Origin: Scilla litardierei
Lineage: Eukaryota > Streptophyta > Magnoliopsida > Asparagales > Asparagaceae
DNA: 64,000 nt
Direction of reading: 5' to 3'
Assembly (NCBI GenBank): GCA_030789695.1
Contig: CM061141.1
Coordinates: forward strand, 169,770,807 to 169,834,806
Shown here: positions 35,641-48,863 of the stretch, one piece after another
Numbering within the stretch: position 1 is the first letter of the stretch
How the letters are laid out: each line of letters begins with the position of its first letter
The notes under the pieces: generated by a model
What the model was told of the DNA's origin: nothing
What the model saw: the letters and a program-made list of their open reading frames with translations, nothing else
The model's database searches: none
Program-made: the position numbers and the translations under genes

Positions 35641-36410
35641 TAACACCCTTTGGTGTTAGGATTACAGGTCCAAAAACTTTGCTCTTCGAGAGTGAGTCCA
35701 GCTCTACTCCTATTGCCTCGTTCCGCTTTGGCCAATCCTCTCGGCGTTTACATTCTGCTAGAGAGCGTGGATCGGTCTCATCGTCATATTCAGTGACGTG
35801 ATTGGCAATAATGAGCGCGAAGTTATCATCGATGATTGTACTTTTTCTGTCCAGTACCTCCCCAGTACGTACATAGTTTAATGATATTTCTCATATATTT
35901 TCCTCTTCAGGGGTCTTTAGGAGGGGAGAGGTATCTGGGCTGAGCTCAGCATCATGTGGTGGAATCGTTACCATTGCTCTAGGATTTTTCCTCTTTTGAG
36001 GGTTTTATCTTTGGAGCCTGGGGGTCGTCCTCTCTTTTGTTGAGGTACGGCCGCTTCTACTGTAGGTGGTTGCTTCCATCTTTGGGTATGTCAATCCTAA
36101 CTGGCGTGTTTGTAGCAGGAACGTGTGATCTGAAAATTTTCTGGTTGTCAGTGAATTTGTCCGGTAAAATGTGAACTATATTTTGTATTTGAAGGATCTT
36201 CAGGATCTCGTCTTCACATTGGTTTGTACGCGGATCAAAATGCGATAAAGTTTTGGTATCCCATGAAATGGTCTTTGAAGCTTTTGGCTTCTCTGTGTTA
36301 ATGCCTAGTTTGGGAAAATTGTTTTCGTCAAACTCACAAACTGCTAGACGTGCCTTAAAGGCGTCCCCCGTTAGGGGTTCCAGGTATCTAATGATCGATG
36401 GTGAATCAAA

Positions 36411-37145
36411 TCATATGTAGATACCCAGTCGACGTTGAGGACCCATCTTGGTCCTCTGTGGTGGTGCTATGGGGACATAGACAGCGCATCCGAATATCCT
36501 TAGGTGAGAGATATCCGGTGGGTTCCCATATGCAAGTTGCATTGAAGAATAAGATTGACCCCTGACGGTCGTAATCTTATTAGTGATGCAGCGTGCAAGA
36601 TGGCATGTCCACATGCGTTTACCGACAACTGGCATTACATCAACAATGGATGAGCAATCCATTGTAGTCTATTTATAAGAGATTCGGCTAACCCGTTCTG
36701 GGTGTGACATGACCTACAGTATGTTCAACTTCTATGCCGGTTCTAGGAAGACTTGTGATGTGACTTCCCCAGCGTTGTCTAGACGCAATTTCTTGATCTG
36801 GTTGTTTGAGAAATGTGTCTGCAACTTTATGATTTGTGCCAGTAGCTTTGTAAAGGCTACGTTGCGGGTGGACAGGAGGCACACATACGACCATTTGGAA
36901 GATGCGTCAATCAGTACCATGTAGTACCGAAATGGGCCACTTGCAGGGTGAATAGGCCCGTAAATGTCTCCATGTATTTTCTCTAGGAAGTTCAGAGACT
37001 TTGAGTCCACCTTCAGGGGGGATGGTCTCGTAATCAATTTCCCTTTGTGAAAAGGGGGACAAGGAGATGCACCCTTTCGAAGTAGCTTCAGGCTTTTCGA
37101 GTTAATTCCACGGGATTGGGATATGATGCGACGCATCATATTCAT
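36411..37145 (-). pseudogene. Copia integrase remnant
   Basis: The segment before the first piece carries WHNRLGHPGMNMMRR (zinc-binding HHCC region, ~37120-37190). Then KIHGDIYGPIHP supplies the first acidic residue, followed by LIDASSKWSYVCLL and KLRLDNAGEVTSQ with the second acidic residue region. After a frame break there is ISHLRIFGCAVYVPIAP with PQRRLGIYI (36411-36662). This is Ty1/copia integrase core order. The acidic triad cannot be read in one frame, so the enzyme is non-functional. Confidence 0.9.
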
Positions 37146-37202
37146 TCCAGGGTGTCCTAGTCTATTGTGCCAGATTTGGAATTCTGGTTGGTTATCGCAC
37201 TT

Positions 37203-37610
37203 CTAATGCTCAAGTGTGTTTGCTTCCATTGCTCTTATCTTTGTATGGTATAGACCCGACAGGAGTCCCTCAAAACGCTCGACGGTGGTTTTAGCACCGT
37301 TTTTATGAGACGTTACATACAAGAATTCTCTGTTTTGTTTGTTCATCGTCTCAAGGAGGTATCCGTTTAAACGAATATCTTTAAAGCTTAACAGATTTCT
37401 ATGAGAGCTAGGGGAGAAAAGCGCATCTTTTATTTGTAGTTGTGTTTTGTTGGGGAGCATAAAATGTGCTTCCCCTGATCCTTCAATAATTCCTGATGGA
37501 CCGGAGATTGTATTCACGGTTCCCTCGTATTTATCTATGCTTTGAAAAAAGCAAATGTCTTGGAGGATCGTGTGCATAGAGGCACTGTCCACTAGGAATT
37601 TATTTACCAT
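37203..37610 (-). pseudogene. Copia aspartic protease fragment
   Basis: FLVDSASMHTI holds the active-site position, with DSA where D-S/T-G is expected, so the catalytic loop glycine is replaced. The copia-type stretch IKDALFSPSSHRNLLSFKDI follows, then a linker to the integrase. It would have cleaved the gag-pol polyprotein. The open stretch is bounded by stops on both sides. Confidence 0.85.
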
Positions 37611-37767
37611 CTAATTTAAGAGATAAAAAACATAGCAGTATAAGGCACAAAAAGATTTACTAATAATTATTCAATGTCTGAAAATTCATCCAACAGGCTA
37701 GAAATCAAACAACTAGAGAGTAAATTGTTTTTCAAATTACAATGCATATCAGAAAGTAGATAATGCT

Positions 37768-38004
37768 TCATTCGAGCAGGTCATCGTTTGAGAAGTCCCC
37801 AGTGATGAACCTGATTGGTGCCAGGACTTTATGTTTCACCAGGTTTGTCTCAGCTTGCTTCTGGCTAGCTTTGTACAAGTCCTGTAGCTGGCGTGGAATC
37901 CGGCAATTCCTGGACCAGTGTCCAGTCATGCCACACCTGTGGCACTCATCTTCCCAGTCTTTTCTGGGGGCAGATGTCTGGCCGTCGTCTTTTCTCTTCC
38001 ACAC
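37768..38004 (-). pseudogene. Copia gag zinc-knuckle fragment
   Basis: CHRCGMTGHWSRNC is a complete CCHC zinc knuckle (C-x2-C-x4-H-x4-C), followed by a linker rich in Lys and Gln. It lies in a different frame from the capsid part upstream, so at least one frameshift separates them. Confidence 0.88.
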
Positions 38005-38243
38005 ATTTTCTTCTTTCCCTCATTGTTGGTTCTTGGAGGGGGTCCTCTGCCCTGCTTCTTCATTGCCTTGCCCTTCTGGGGTTTGCCTTTGAAGTTGGTC
38101 CTCTTCTTTTGGGAGGAGCTGTGATGCACTTCAGGCGCAGGAGCAGTGCCGGTAGGGCGTGAGTTATGGGTGGCCAGAAGGAGGTCTCTATTCTACTCTG
38201 CCATCAGAAGGCATGAGAGAAGCTCTGAGTATTTCGTGAACTT

Positions 38244-38723
38244 TCATTCACGATACTGCTGCATTAGTATAACATCCTTCTCGTGAAAGGATGTATACGT
38301 CTTCTCTAACATGCGCTCCTCCGTCACTTTCTCACCACACAACTTCAGGCGTGAGGTAATACTGAAAAGTGCCGAGTTGTACTCTGCGATAGACTTAAAG
38401 TCTTGGAGACGGAGGTTCTCTGATTCATATCGCGCTCGGGGAAGTATAACATCTCTTTGATGTTTATACCTATCCTTGAGGGCGGTCCATAACTCATAAG
38501 AGTCTTCCACCGTGAGGTACTCGGCCTTCAGGGTCCGATCGATATGTCGTCTGATATAGATAATTGCTTTTGCTTTATCTATATTAGAAACCTTATCGCC
38601 TGCAGTGCTGGCATGGCTCAGTCCCTGTGAGCGCAGATGAAATTTTATGTCTAACTGCCAGCGCAGATAATTTTTGCCTGTAGCATCCAATACATCAAAG
38701 TCGACGCTCGTAATTTTAGCCAT
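38244..38723 (-). pseudogene. gag: Copia gag (capsid part)
   Basis: The start is the ATG at 38723 (MAKITSVDFD), preceded by an in-frame TTG only. The protein shows the copia gag pattern GKNYLRWQLDIKFHL, SYELWTALKDRY, YNSALFSITSRLKLCGE and MLEKTYTSFHEKDVILMQQYR, the UBN2/retrotransposon gag family. It stops at 38244 just after QYRE. Related sequence continues past that stop toward the zinc knuckle with further breaks. It is the structural protein of the virus-like particle. Confidence 0.88.
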
Positions 38724-39469
38724 TATCTCTAGCATGTTCAAAATGAGTAATAATCAGATACTTTAAAGGAAAATAAATAATTAAGCATTTCAGACACAGA
38801 TATTTACTGTGTGGATCGGCTAATCACCATTTTAAATAAAGTCCATACAGTCCCAAAAAATGAAAATACAACTTGGGAACCCACGTGGTGCCCCTATTCT
38901 TCTGGAATGGATCTTCATCTTCATGGGACGTCCCCCGGTCTTGGAATTTTTACAATAATATCCTCACTACATTTTTCTCTCGAAAAAAAAGAAAAAAATG
39001 CGATGGAAATAATGGTGATAGCTAGCCGATCCAAAACCACATCAAATATACACATATGTCGCAGAAAAAAGCAGCATGCATTTTATTACTTTGCAGACAA
39101 TTAATCATCATAGGCGGTTTATTCATTACAGACAATTAATCATCACCGGCATTTTATAATGGAAATGAAAATTTTTAGTTTAATAATTATTGGACCACTG
39201 GGCAACGTCATAACCGTTAGGTTAGTTGACTAACAGTAGAGCGGTTGCAGGATCTTCCTAATTATTAAACGTATAATAATCAGATAATCCAAACAAAATG
39301 CGATGAATTAAAAAACGTGTAATTTATCCAAATTTTAATGAAAAAAGAATCGTAATTAAATATGAAAAATAATTCGGAAAACATTTTATTGGACAAAACC
39401 ATAGTTTGGGTTTTTCGTCGCATGAGTTGCCGCTTCTGGCTGCTAGAGTTTCGGACACACGCGCACACA

Positions 39470-39860
39470 GGGAGGGTGCCGCTGCAGGCGGTGGGGCCCG
39501 TCTGTCGCTGCAGGCGATGGTGGAGCCGATGCTGCAGGCGACGGGGTCTGACCGCCGCTGCAGGCGACGGGATGTGCCCGCCGCTCTGCAGGCGACGGCG
39601 GTTGTCGTCGCTGCAGGCAGCGGGATGTGTCAGCCGCTCTGCAGGCGGCGAGACCGCCCGCTGCTGCAGGCAGCGGCGGTTGCCGTCGATGCAGGCGACG
39701 AGACCGCCTGCCGTTGCAGGCGGCGGTGATTGCGACCGTTGCAGGCGGCGGGATCTGCCTGCCGCTCTACAGGCAGCGGGGCCACCCGTCGTTGCAGGCG
39801 GCGACGGTTGCCGCCGCTACAGGCGGCGGGATCTGCCGCACGCCGCTGCGAGCGGCGACG
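39470..39860. repeat. GC-rich ~27-bp minisatellite in the copia leader
   Basis: About 14 copies of a GCTGCAGGCGGCG-like motif, spaced roughly 25-30 bp, between the 5' LTR and gag of the minus-strand element. The plus-strand ORF through it (39362-39949) is a composition artefact (Arg/Ala/Cys-rich). It stands out strongly from the AT-rich satellite around the element. Confidence 0.88.
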
Positions 39861-40284
39861 GCAACGGCGCGGGGTTAGGGGTATCGCGGTGCGCGTCTTT
39901 CGGCCGCGTGATCCCCCTAGGGTTTAGAGATTTTTGGGGAAGAAGATGATAAAAATCTGATTTTTATTGGAAAAAATCTATTTTTGATCTTCAAAACGGT
40001 GTTTTAATCGTAAAAAGTTGATTTTTAGCAATAAAAATGACGATTTTACATTAAATGGTTGATTTAGCATGCAGATCTTTTGAAAGAAATCAGATCTATA
40101 CTAATCAAGACATCGATCCAAGTATTTGGATCTAAACATATGCGCATATAAATTTAGATCTAGGGAAAAGGATTACCTCTAGATCCTACCCGCCGGATCT
40201 AGTGACGTTCGGTGAAGGAAGCCCGTTCGCGTCGCGTTCGTCCGTCGGCAGAGGTTCGGCTCAGCCTCGAGCGTGCTGAAAACG

Positions 40285-40397
40285 TGTTGTAAACTTGGTG
40301 GCTATAAAACCCGTAGCCCTGTATTTATAGTAATATGGTTACATAATGGGTGGATACCCAATACACAGTTGGGCCTCCAAAAGCCCGTTTTATAACG
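40285..40397 (-). repeat. Copia LTR (5' in element orientation)
   Basis: A 113-bp repeat of 33715-33826. Its outer end reads CG instead of CA. It is followed by the CATAT duplication. Confidence 0.92.
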
Positions 40398-43300
40398 CAT
40401 ATCATTTAATATAAAGATTCTTATCTTCCAGAAAGTGTAGAAATAGCCTTGAGCTAAGAAAAATCCATAAAAATGTCCGTTGGAACCGGAGGATCGACAT
40501 CTTCAACTGAAAAATAAGAGAAGACAAAATTAGGCAAAAAATCACATCATTTCATAAAAAGATACATGTATTCTAGAAAAATTATAAAATATCCCCTAGG
40601 TTAGAATAATACGCAAAAATGTCTATTTGAACTGAAAGATCGTCATCTTCAACTGAAAAATAAGCGAAGCCAAAATTAGACATAAAAATCATTTCATTTA
40701 ATATAAAGATTCATATTTTCCAGAATATGTACAAAATATTCTAGAGCTCAAAAAAATCTGTAAAAATTTCCATTTGAACCAGGAGATCGCTATCTTCAAC
40801 TGAAAAAAATTAAGAGAAGACAAATATAGGCTACAAAAATATCATTTAATAAAAATTTCTATATCTTACAAAAAATGTAAAAAATAATACCGAACACAAA
40901 AAATCTGCCAAAATGTTCGTTGGAACCGAGAGATCGCAATTTTCAACTGAAAAGTAATAAGACAAAAATTAGACTATAAAAATCATATCCATTAATATAA
41001 AGATTCATTTCTTACAGAAAATGTGTAAAATATCACAGAGCTCAGAAAAATCAGCAAAAATGTTCGTTGGAACTGGGAGTTCGTCATCTTCATCTAAAAA
41101 ATAGCGAAGACAAAATTAGGCCAAAAAATCACATCAGTTCATAAAAAGATACATATCTTCCAGAAAATGTAGAAAAACAACCACAAGTTAAGAAAAATCC
41201 GCACATATGTCCATTGGGAGAACGCCATCTTCAACTTAAAAAATAAGAAAAGACAAACGTAGTCTATAAAAATCATATCATTTACAAAAATGTAGAAAAA
41301 AGGACTGAGCTTATAAAAATCCGTGAAAATGTTCATTGGAACATGGAGATCGCCATCTTCAACTGAAAAATAAGAGAAGGCAAAATTAGGCCAAAATTTA
41401 TATCATTTAATAAAAGATCAATTTCTGCCAAAATTTTTAGAAAATAGTCCCGTGATCAGAATAATACGCAAAATGTCCATTAAACGGGAGATCGCTATCT
41501 TCAATTAAAAATAAAAGAAGACAAAATTAGGCCAAAAAAATCATCTCCTTTAAAAAAGATCCATAGCTTCTCGAAAATGTAGAAAAGTAGCCCTGAGCTG
41601 AGAAAAACTACAAAAATGTCCCTTGGAACTTAGAGATGACAAAATTAGGTTATAAAAATCATATCATTTATTATAGGGATTCATATTATCCAAAAATAAT
41701 TGAAAATAACACGTAGCTCAAAATAAATCTGCACAAATGTCCATTGGAACAAGGAGATCGCCATCTTCAAAGTAAAAAAAGAGAAGACAAAATTAGGCCA
41801 AAAATCATATCATTTCATAAAAAGATATATATCTTCAAGAAAATGTAGAAAATTAGTCTCAAGCTAAGTCAAATCTGGAAAAATGTCAGTTGGAACCGGG
41901 AGATCGACATCTTTAACTGAAAAAATTAAGAGAAGACAAATGTACACTATAAAAAATCATATTATTTAATAAAAAGTTCTATATCTTTCATAAAATGTAG
42001 AAAATAGCACCTAGCTCCAAAAATACGGAAAAATGTCCATTGAAACCGGGAGATCGCCATCTTCAACTAAAAATAAGAGAAGACAAACGAAGACTATAAA
42101 AATCATATCATTTAATAAAAAGATACATAACTTTTCATAAATGTAGAAAATAGCCAAAGCTCAGAATAATCCGCAAAAATGTTCGTTGGAACCAGAAGAT
42201 CGCCATCTTGAACCGAAAGAGATAATAGAATAAAAAATTAGGTCAAAAAATCATATCATTTAATAAATAGATCCATAACTTCCTTAAAATTTAGAAAAAT
42301 AGCCACGGGTTCAAAAAACGTAAAAATATCCTTTAGAACCGGGGGATCGCCATCTTCAACTGAACAATAAGAGAAGACAAAATTAGGATATAAAAATCAT
42401 ATCATTTATATAAAGATTCATATCATACAGAAAATGCTGAAAATGGCTCGGAGTTCATAAAAAACAGAAAAATGTCAGTTGGAATCGGAAAATCGCCATC
42501 ATCAACTGGAAAATAAGAGAAAACAAAATTATGGCAAAAAATCTTTTCATTTAATAAAATGATATTTATCTGCCAAAATGTAGAAAATAGCACCGAACTC
42601 AGAAAAAAACGCACAAATGTCCTTTGGAACCATAAGATCGCCATCTTCAACTAAAAAAAGAAGGCAAAATTAGGACAAAAAATCATATCATTTAATAAAA
42701 AAATTCATATCTTCTAGAAAATGTTGAAAAAAGCATAAAGCTAAGAAAAATCCGCAAAAATGTCTGTTGGAACCTGGAGATCGCCATCTTCAACTGAAAA
42801 ATATGAGAAGAAAAAATTTGGCTATAAAAGTCTTGTCATTTAAAAAGAGATTCTTAACTTTAATAAAATGTTGAAAATAATCTGGAACTAAGAAAAATCC
42901 GCAAAAATGTTCATTGGAACGAGGAGATCGCCATCTTCAACTAAAAAATAAGAGAAGAAAAATTATGATATAAAAATCATATCATTTAATATAAAGATTC
43001 TTATCTTCCGAAAAGTGTAGAAAACTGTCCCGAGCTAAGAAAAATTCGTAAAAATGTCCGTTGGATCCGGGAGATCGCCATCTTCAAATGAAAAATAATA
43101 GAAGACAAAATTAGGCCAAAATATCATATCATTTAACAAAATGATACTTATCTTCCAACATTGTGGAAAATAGCCCAGCGGTCAGAAAAATCTGCAAAAA
43201 TGTACGTTGGAACTGAGAGATCACCATTTTCAACAAGAATATAAGAGAAGACAAAATTAGGCTTTAAATTATATCATTTAATAGAAAGATTGGAATCTTC

Positions 43301-43426
43301 AATTGGAAAATAAGAGAAGACAAATTTTGGCTATAAAAATCTTATCAATTAATATATATGTATATCTCTCTCTTAAAATGTAGAAAATAGCACTAAGCTC
43401 AGAAAATGATATAGAAAAATCTTATC

Positions 43427-43580
43427 AGTTGAAGATGGCAATATCCTAGTTACAATGGACATTTTTATAGATGAAGATGGCAATTTCCCGGTTCCGGATT
43501 TTGTCTTATATTATATTTCAGTTGAAGATGGTGATTTCATTCAACGACATTTTTGGCCTAATTTTGTCTTCTCTGATATC
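43427..43580. repeat. Inverted satellite monomer segment, copy 1
   Basis: CAGTTGAAGATGGCAATATC, then ACATTTTT and TTGGCCTAATTTTGTCTTCT read as the reverse complement of the neighbouring monomers. Confidence 0.85.
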
Positions 43581-46500
43581 ATTTAATTAAACGATCCATA
43601 CTTTCCAGAATATGTTAAAAATAGTTCCAATTTCAGCAAAATTTGCAAAAATGTCTGTTGGAACCGGGAGATTGCCATTTCCAACTGAAAATTAAGAGAA
43701 GACAGAATAAGGCCAAAGAATCAAATCATTTAATAAAAAGATCGCCATCATCTACCAAAAAAGAGAAGACAAAATTATGCAACAAAAATCATATCAATTA
43801 TTATAAAGATCCTTATCTTCAAGAAAATATAGAAAATAGCCCTGAGCTTAAAAAATCCGCAAAAGTGTTCGTCGGGAGATCGTCATCTTCAACTGAAAAA
43901 AAGAGAAGACAAAATTTGGCTATAAAAATCATATCATTTAATCTAAAGATCCATATCTTACAGAAAATGTAGAAAATAATCTAGAACTAACAAAAATCCG
44001 CAAAATGTCCTATATTAGAACCGGGAGATCGCCATCTTCATCTAAAAAACTAAGAGAAGACAAAATTAGGCCAAAAAAATCATATCATTTAATAAAATGA
44101 TCCATATCTTCTAGAAAATGCAGAAAATATCCCCGAGCTCAGAAAAATATGCAAAAATGTCCGTTGGAACAGAGTGACCGATATCCTCAAGTAAAAAAAA
44201 TAAGAGAAGACAAAATTTGGCAAAAAATTATATCTTTTAACTAAAAGGTGCATATCTTCCAGATCATACAGGAAATAGCTCCGATCTAAGTAAAATCTGC
44301 AAAAATTTCTGTTTGCACTGGGAGATCACAATCTTCAGTTGAAAAATTAGAAAGACAAAATTAGGCTAGCAAATTCGTATCTTTTAATTTAAAGATACAT
44401 ATCTTACAGAAAATTTAGAAAATAGCCAGTAGCTAAAAAACCGCAAAAATGTCTGTTGGAACCTGGAGATCGCCATCTTAATCTAAAAAAATAAGAGAAG
44501 AAAAAATTAGAATTAAAACCAAATTATATAATGAAAAGATCCATATCTTCAGAAAATGTAGAAAATAGCCTCTACGTCAAAAAACTGCAAAAATATCTGT
44601 AGGAACTGAGAGAACACCATCTTCAATGGAAAAAAATAAGAGAAGACAAAATTAGGCCAAAAAATCTTATCATTTAATAAAATGATCCATATCTTCCATA
44701 ACATGTAGAAAAATTGCTCCAAACTTAGAAAATCTGCAAAAATGTCAGTTGAATCCAGAGATCGCCATCTTCATCTGAAAAATATGAGAATACAAAATTA
44801 GGCTGAAAAATCGTATCATTTAATAAAAAGATCCATAACTTCTCGAAAATGTAGAAAAATATTCCCGAGCCCAGGAAAATCTTCAAAAATGTCACTTGGA
44901 ACCTGGGGATCGCGATCTTCAACTAAAATATAAGAGATGACAAAATTAGGTTATGAAAATCATATCATTTAATATAGAGATTCATATTATACAAAAAATA
45001 TAGAAAATAACACGTAGCTCAAAATAAATCCGTACAAATGTCCATTAGAACAAAGAGATCGCCATCTTCAAAGTTAAAAAAATAGAAGACAAAATTAGGC
45101 CAAAAAATCATTTCATTTCATAAAAAGATACTTATCTTCAAGAAAATGTATAAAAATAGTCTCAAGCTAAGAAAAATCTGCAGAAATGGTTGGAACCGGG
45201 AGATTGACATCTTCAACTATAAAATTAAGACAAGACAAATTTAGGCTATAAAAATCATATTTTTTAATAAAAAGTTCAATATCTTCCATAAAATGTAGAA
45301 AATAGCACCTAGCTCAAAACATACGCAAAAATGTCTGTTGGAACAAGGAGATCGCCATCTTCATCTGAAAAATAAGAGAAGACAAACTTAGACGATAAGA
45401 ATTATATCATTTAATAAAAAGATATATAACTTTCCGGAATTGTAGAAAATAATACCCTAGAGCTCAGAAAAATCCGCAAAACGTTTGGATCCGGGAGATC
45501 GCCATCTTCAAATGAAAAAATAATAAAAGAGAAAATTAGGTCAAAAAATCATATCATTTAATAAATAGATCCATAACTTCCCGAAAATGTAGAAAAATAG
45601 GCATGAGCTCAGAAAAATCGGTAAAAATATCCTTTAGAACCGGGGGATCGCAATCTTCAACTGAAAAAAGAGATAAGACAAAATTAGGATATAAAAATCA
45701 TAATATTTAATATAAAGATTCATATCAAACAGAAAATGCAGAAAATGGCTTGGAGTTCAGAAAAATCTGAAAAAATGTACGTTGGAACCGGGAAATCGCC
45801 ATCATCAACTGGACAATAAGAGAAGACAAAATTAGCCAAAAAAATCACTGCATTTAATAAAAAGATAAGTCTTTGCCATAAAATGTAGAAAATAACATCG
45901 AGCTCAAAAAATACGTACAAATGTCCATTGGAACCAGGAGATCACCATCTTCAACTGAAAAAAGTGAAGACAAAATTAGGCCTAAAATCATTTAATAAAA
46001 AGATTCATATCTTCCTGAATATGTTGAAAAAAAAACCTAAAGCTAAGAAAAATCCGCAAAAATTACTTTTGGAACCGGGAGATCGCCTTCTTCAACTGAA
46101 AAAATATTAGAAGACAAATTTAGGCTATAAAAGTCTTATCATTTAATAAAGAGATCCATATCTTTAATAAAATGCAGACAATAATAGCCTGGAGCTCAGA
46201 AAAATTCGCAAAAATGTTCGTTGGAACTGGGAGATCGCCATCTTCAACTGAAAAATTAGAGAGAAAAAACTAGGATATTAAAAATCATATCATTTAATTT
46301 AAAGATTCGTATCTTCCAGAAAGTGTAGAAAATAGACCCGAGCTCATAAAAATCTGTAAAAATGTCCTTTGGAACCGGTAGATCGGCTTCTTCAACTGAA
46401 AAATAAGAGAAGAAAAAATTAGGCCAAGATCTCATATCATTTAATAAAATGATACATATTTTCCAACAATGTGGAAAATAGACCGGAGGTTAGAAAAATC

Positions 46501-46731
46501 CGCAAAAATGTCCGTTGGAACCGAGAGATCACCATTTTTAACTGGAATATAAGAGAAGACAAAATTAAGCTTAAAATCATATCATTTAATTAACAGATCG
46601 CCATCTTCAACTGGAAAATAAGAGAAGACAAATTTAGTCTATAAAAATCTTATCAATCAATAAAAAGATAAATACTTTCTTAAAATGTAGAAAATAGCAC
46701 TAGCTAAGAAACTGATATATAAAAATATTAT

Positions 46732-46890
46732 CTGTTGAAGATGGCAATATCCCGGCTACGACGGACATTTTTATAGATGAAGATGGTGATTTTTCTGTTC
46801 TGAATTTTGTCTTCTCTTATATTTTAGTTGAAGATGGCGATTTCATGGGTTCAACGGACATTTTTGGTCTAATTTTGTCTTTTCTGATAT
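46732..46890. repeat. Inverted satellite monomer segment, copy 2
   Basis: The same inverted arrangement as copy 1, 3305 bp further on. This shows that the inversion is part of the higher-order unit. Confidence 0.85.
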
Positions 46891-48748
46891 CATTTAATAA
46901 AACGATCCATATCTTCCAGATATGTGAAAAATAGTCCGAATTTTAGAAAAATCCGCAAAAATGTCCATTGAAACCGGGAGATCGCAATCATCAACTGAAA
47001 TATAAGAGAAGACAAAATACGACCAATAAATCAAATCATTTTATAAAAAGATCGCCATCATCAACTGAAAAATAAGGGAAGACAAAATTAGGCAACAAAA
47101 ATCATGTCAATTAAAATAAAAATCCTTATCTTCAAGAAAATATACGAAACAGCCATTAGCTCAGAAAAATCCGCAAAAATGTTCGTCGGGAGATCGTCAT
47201 CTTCAACTGAAAAATAAGAGAAGACAAAATTTGGCTATAAAAATCATATCATTTAGTCTAAAGATCCATATCTTACAGAATAGAAAATAACCCAGAGCTA
47301 AGAAAAATCCGTAAAATGTCCGTTGGAGCCAGAGATCGCCATCTTCATCTGAAAAAAAATAAGAGAAGACAAAATTAGACCAAAAAATCATATCATTTAA
47401 TAAAATATCCATATATTCCAAAAAATACAGAAAATAGCCCCGAGCTCAGAAAAGTCTGCGAAAATGTATGTTGGAACAGAGTGATCGATATCCTCAATTG
47501 AAAAATAAGAGAAGAAAAAATTAGGCAAAAAAATTATATCATTAACTAAAAGATGATTATCTTCCAGAAAATACAGAAAATAGCTCCGAGCTAAGTAAAA
47601 TATGCAAAAATGTCTGTTTAAACCGGGAGATCACCATATTCAACTGAAAAATAAGAGCAGACAAAATTAGGCTAGAAAAATCATATCTTTTAATTTAAAG
47701 ATACAAATCTTACAGAAAATTTAGAAAATAGCAAGCAGCTAAGAAAAAACTGAAAAAATGTCTGTTGGAACTGGGAGATCGCCATTTTAATCTGAAAAAA
47801 TAAGAGCAGACAAAATTAGGCTTAAAATCCAAATTATATAATAAAAAGATCCATATCTTCAAGAAAATGTAGAAAATAGCCGATACGTCAAAAAATCGTA
47901 AAAATATCCATAGGAATCGAGAGAACGCCATCTTCAACGGAAAAAATAAGAGAAGCCAAAAAATCAAATCATTTAATAAAATGATTCATATCTTCCATGA
48001 AATGTAGAAAATTGCTCCAAACTTAGAAAATCTGCAAAAATGTCAGTTAGAACCCGGAGATCGCCATCTTCATCTGAAAAATATGAGAAGAGAAAATTAG
48101 GCCAAACAATCATATCATTTAATAAAAATATTCATAATTTCTCGAAAATGTAGAAAAATAGCTCCGAACTCAGAAAAATCTGTAAAAGTGTCATTTGAAA
48201 CCAGGAGATCGCCATCTTCAATTAAAAAAATAAGAGATGACAAAATTTAGTTATAAAAATCATATCATTTATTATAGAGATTCGTATTATACAAAAAAAT
48301 AGAAAATAATACGTAGCTTAAAATAAATCCGCACAAATGTCCTTTGGAACAAGGAGATCACCATCTTCAAAGTAAAAAAAGAGAAGACAAAATTAGGCAA
48401 AAAAATCATATCATTTCATAAAAAGATACATATCTTCAAGAAAATGTAGAAAAATAGCCTCAAGCTAAGAAAAATCTGCGAAAATATCCGTTGGAAACCG
48501 GGAGATCGACATCTTCAACTGAAAAAAATAAGAGAAGACAAATGTAGGATATGAAAATCATATTATTTAATAAAACGTTCTATATCTTCCATAAAATATA
48601 GAAAATAGCACTTAGCTCAAAAAATACGCAAAAATGTCCGTTGGAACCGGGGAGATCGCCATCTTCAACTGAAAAATAAGAGAAGACAAACTTAGATTAT
48701 AAAAATTATATCGTTTAATAAAAAGATACATAACTTTATGGAAATGTA

Positions 48749-48863
48749 AGACGGGCGGGTTCGAAAGGCAGGGTTTTTGACGGTCGGGCCCCCTACCACT
48801 AGTCCGGCTAGCTAGTGAGCGGTTCTTTCGGGCGGGAAGCAGGCCGGGCCCTACGGGCGGGCA
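48749..48863. other. 115-bp GC-rich foreign insert in the satellite
   Basis: It begins ~AGACGGGCGGGTTCGAAAGG and ends GGGCCCTACGGGCGGGCAAG. The base composition is very unlike the surrounding array, and the satellite resumes directly afterwards. It has no inverted ends. Organellar (mitochondrial) filler DNA is a possibility that I cannot confirm. Confidence 0.6.

Larger units (their letters stand above)
33715..40397 (-). mobile_element. Ty1/copia LTR retrotransposon with very short LTRs, inserted in the satellite
   Basis: A 6.68-kb element with 112/113-bp LTRs flanked by CATAT on both sides (33710-33714, 40398-40402). The minus strand carries gag, zinc knuckle, protease, integrase, RT and RNase H in Ty1/copia order (integrase before RT). 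Many stops and frameshifts show it is dead. The LTRs differ at about 9 of 112 positions by eye, so it is older than the gag-only element. No standard initiator-tRNA primer site (TGGTATCAGAGC) is visible beside the 5' LTR. Confidence 0.93.

Noticed and set aside
39362..39949. Plus-strand 195-codon ORF
   Set aside because: It is a translation of a GC-rich minisatellite in the copia leader (Arg/Ala/Cys repeats), with no family resemblance, and antisense to the element.
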